Positions 5,119 to 6,198 of a stretch of 6,198 nucleotides of DNA are shown here, piece after piece (positions within the stretch are counted from its first letter, which is position 1; each line of letters begins with the position of its first letter). The notes beneath the pieces are model-generated. The model did not search any database. It was not told where the DNA came from and saw only the letters and a program-made list of their open reading frames with translations. Source of the DNA: Propionibacteriaceae bacterium (GTDB lineage Bacteria > Actinomycetota > Actinomycetes > Propionibacteriales > Propionibacteriaceae); the NCBI GenBank assembly GCA_030538175.1, contig JAUNUL010000183.1, positions 1 through 6,198 on the forward strand. The letters run 5' to 3'. The translations under genes were made by a program, and so were the position numbers.

Positions 5119-6198
5119 CGTTCCAGCTTTATGACTCCGCGACGCGCATCACCGCCCCCCTCGACCCTGTCGTGCCCGGCAAGGTGTCGATCTATCACTG
5201 CGGTCTCACCGTCCAGTCCGCCCCGCACGTCGGCCACATCCGCAAGGAGGTCGTCTTCGACGTTCTGCGTCGGTGGCTGACCCATGAGGGGCTGGAGGTC
5301 AAGGTCGTCGCCAACGTCACCGACATCGACGACAAGATCCTGGCGAAGTCCGCGGAGCATGGTGAGGAGTGGTACGCGTGGGCGTACCGGTTCGAGCGTG
5401 AGCTGCACCGGGCGTACGCCGCGCTGGGCTGCCAGCCGCCGACCTATGAGCCGCGCGCGACCGGCCACGTGCCCGAGATGATCGAGATGATCGAGACGCT
5501 GATCGAGCGCGGGCATGCGTACGCCGCCCCGGACGGGTCCGGTGACGTCTATTTCGATGTCCGCTCGTGGCCGGAGTACGGCCGGCTGTCGAACCAGAAG
5601 GTCACCGACATGGCCCCGGCCGAGGACGCCGACCCCCGCGGCAAACGGGATCCGCGGGACTTCGCGCTGTGGAAGGGCCACAAGGACGGCGAACCCGAGA
5701 CCGCGTCCTGGCCGACCCCGTGGGGTCGTGGACGCCCAGGCTGGCACCTGGAGTGCTCGGCGATGGCCGGGAAATATCTGGGTGACGAGTTCGATATCCA
5801 CGGCGGCGGGCTCGACCTGCGCTTCCCACACCACGAGAACGAACTCGCCCAGTCGCGGGCGGCCGGGCATGACTTCGCCAAGTACTGGATGCACAACGCC
5901 TTCGTCACGATGGCGGGCGAGAAGATGAGCAAGTCGCTGGGCAACGGCACGGTCGTCACCGAAGTCACCCAAGAGTTTCCGCCGCGGGCGGTGCGGCTCT
6001 ACCTGGTGGCCCCGCACTACCGCTCGGCGATCGAGTTCAGCCCCACCTCGCTCACCGAGGCGACTGCCCAGCTGGAGCGCATCGACTCCTTCCTGAACAG
6101 GGCCAGCGCGTCCGGGCAGGTCGTCTTCGATCTGGCCGATCTGCCGGCAGCGTTCGTCGAGGCGATGGACGACGACCTGGGCACCCCGGCAGCCGTGG
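5115..6198 (+). CDS. cysS: Cysteinyl-tRNA synthetase, 3' end beyond window
   Basis: This is a class-I synthetase that activates cysteine with ATP and charges tRNA-Cys in the cytoplasm. The window holds 361 codons of a family usually about 460-470 residues, so the last part of the anticodon-binding end is missing. Visible features are the HIGH-type motif HVGH (38-41), NVTDIDDKI (67-75), the KMSKS loop (270-274), and zinc ligands Cys29, Cys214, His239 and Glu243, spaced as in E. coli CysS. The helical region begins after about residue 290. It is not the related mycothiol ligase MshC, because it has IDDKI rather than the VDDPL type, and helical sequence continues past KMSKS. GTG 5115 overlaps the preceding TGA in a GTGA junction, with a weak purine-rich AGGG at 5104-5107. 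The start gives [12 protein letters not shown], normal for actinobacterial CysS. Confidence 0.96.
   Translation, partial: MTFQLYDSATRITAPLDPVVPGKVSIYHCGLTVQSAPHVGHIRKEVVFDVLRRWLTHEGLEVKVVANVTDIDDKILAKSAEHGEEWYAWAYRFERELHRAYAALGCQPPTYEPRATGHVPEMIEMIETLIERGHAYAAPDGSGDVYFDVRSWPEYGRLSNQKVTDMAPAEDADPRGKRDPRDFALWKGHKDGEPETASWPTPWGRGRPGWHLECSAMAGKYLGDEFDIHGGGLDLRFPHHENELAQSRAAGHDFAKYWMHNAFVTMAGEKMSKSLGNGTVVTEVTQEFPPRAVRLYLVAPHYRSAIEFSPTSLTEATAQLERIDSFLNRASASGQVVFDLADLPAAFVEAMDDDLGTPAAV

Noticed and set aside
5040..6017. Minus-strand open frame of 325 codons
   Set aside because: It is fully antisense to cysS and the end of the PLP enzyme gene, shows no recognisable domain, and long shadow frames are expected in GC-rich DNA.
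5115..6198. Mycothiol ligase mshC instead of cysS
   Set aside because: The NVTDIDDKI segment, the full KMSKS loop followed by helical sequence, and the close match to actinobacterial CysS style favour the tRNA synthetase.

Overview
The window is GC-rich, has G/C-biased third codon positions, frequent GTG starts, compact intergenic gaps and possible leaderless starts. Together with the protein types (a DUF4032 protein and an actinobacterial-style cysteinyl-tRNA synthetase), this points to a high-GC actinobacterium. Propionibacteriales or a close relative is my best guess, inferred from memory of similar proteins rather than from any search. No mobile element, CRISPR array, rRNA or tRNA is visible; this looks like ordinary chromosomal DNA.

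Layout: (1) Bases 1-101 hold, on the minus strand, the first 33 codons of a gene that leaves the window on the left; its N-terminus is very acidic and I cannot name it. (2) Bases 102-285 are a divergent intergenic region with much structure: a -10-like hexamer for the left gene, a perfect 11-bp inverted repeat, a short palindrome, a possible 14-codon leader ORF and a small hairpin just before a Shine-Dalgarno. (3) Bases 286-2628 on the plus strand hold a sugar-type ABC transporter ATPase (MalK/MsiK/UgpC family) followed 39 bases later by a DUF4032 protein with kinase-like motifs. No permease or binding-protein gene is nearby, so the ATPase may be a shared one. (4) At 2603-2641 the plus-strand pair converges with a minus-strand acyl-CoA dehydrogenase (2641-3780), with a GC-rich hairpin at the junction. 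(5) Starting only 36 bases from the dehydrogenase start, in the opposite direction, is a class-V aminotransferase of the cysteine-desulfurase-like type (3817-5118). Its stop codon overlaps the GTG start of cysS (5115 to beyond the window end).

How the genes may work together: the ATPase would energise uptake of one or more sugars. The DUF4032 protein is a candidate partner or regulator by position only. The dehydrogenase acts in acyl-CoA oxidation (fatty acid or branched-chain amino acid breakdown). The desulfurase-like enzyme and CysS are translationally coupled and could both handle cysteine, although the desulfurase-like enzyme lacks the usual catalytic cysteine loop. I see no clear new multi-gene system. 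The most interesting points are the kinase-like DUF4032 protein beside an orphan ATPase, the desulfurase-like/cysS coupling, and the structured leader upstream of the ATPase.
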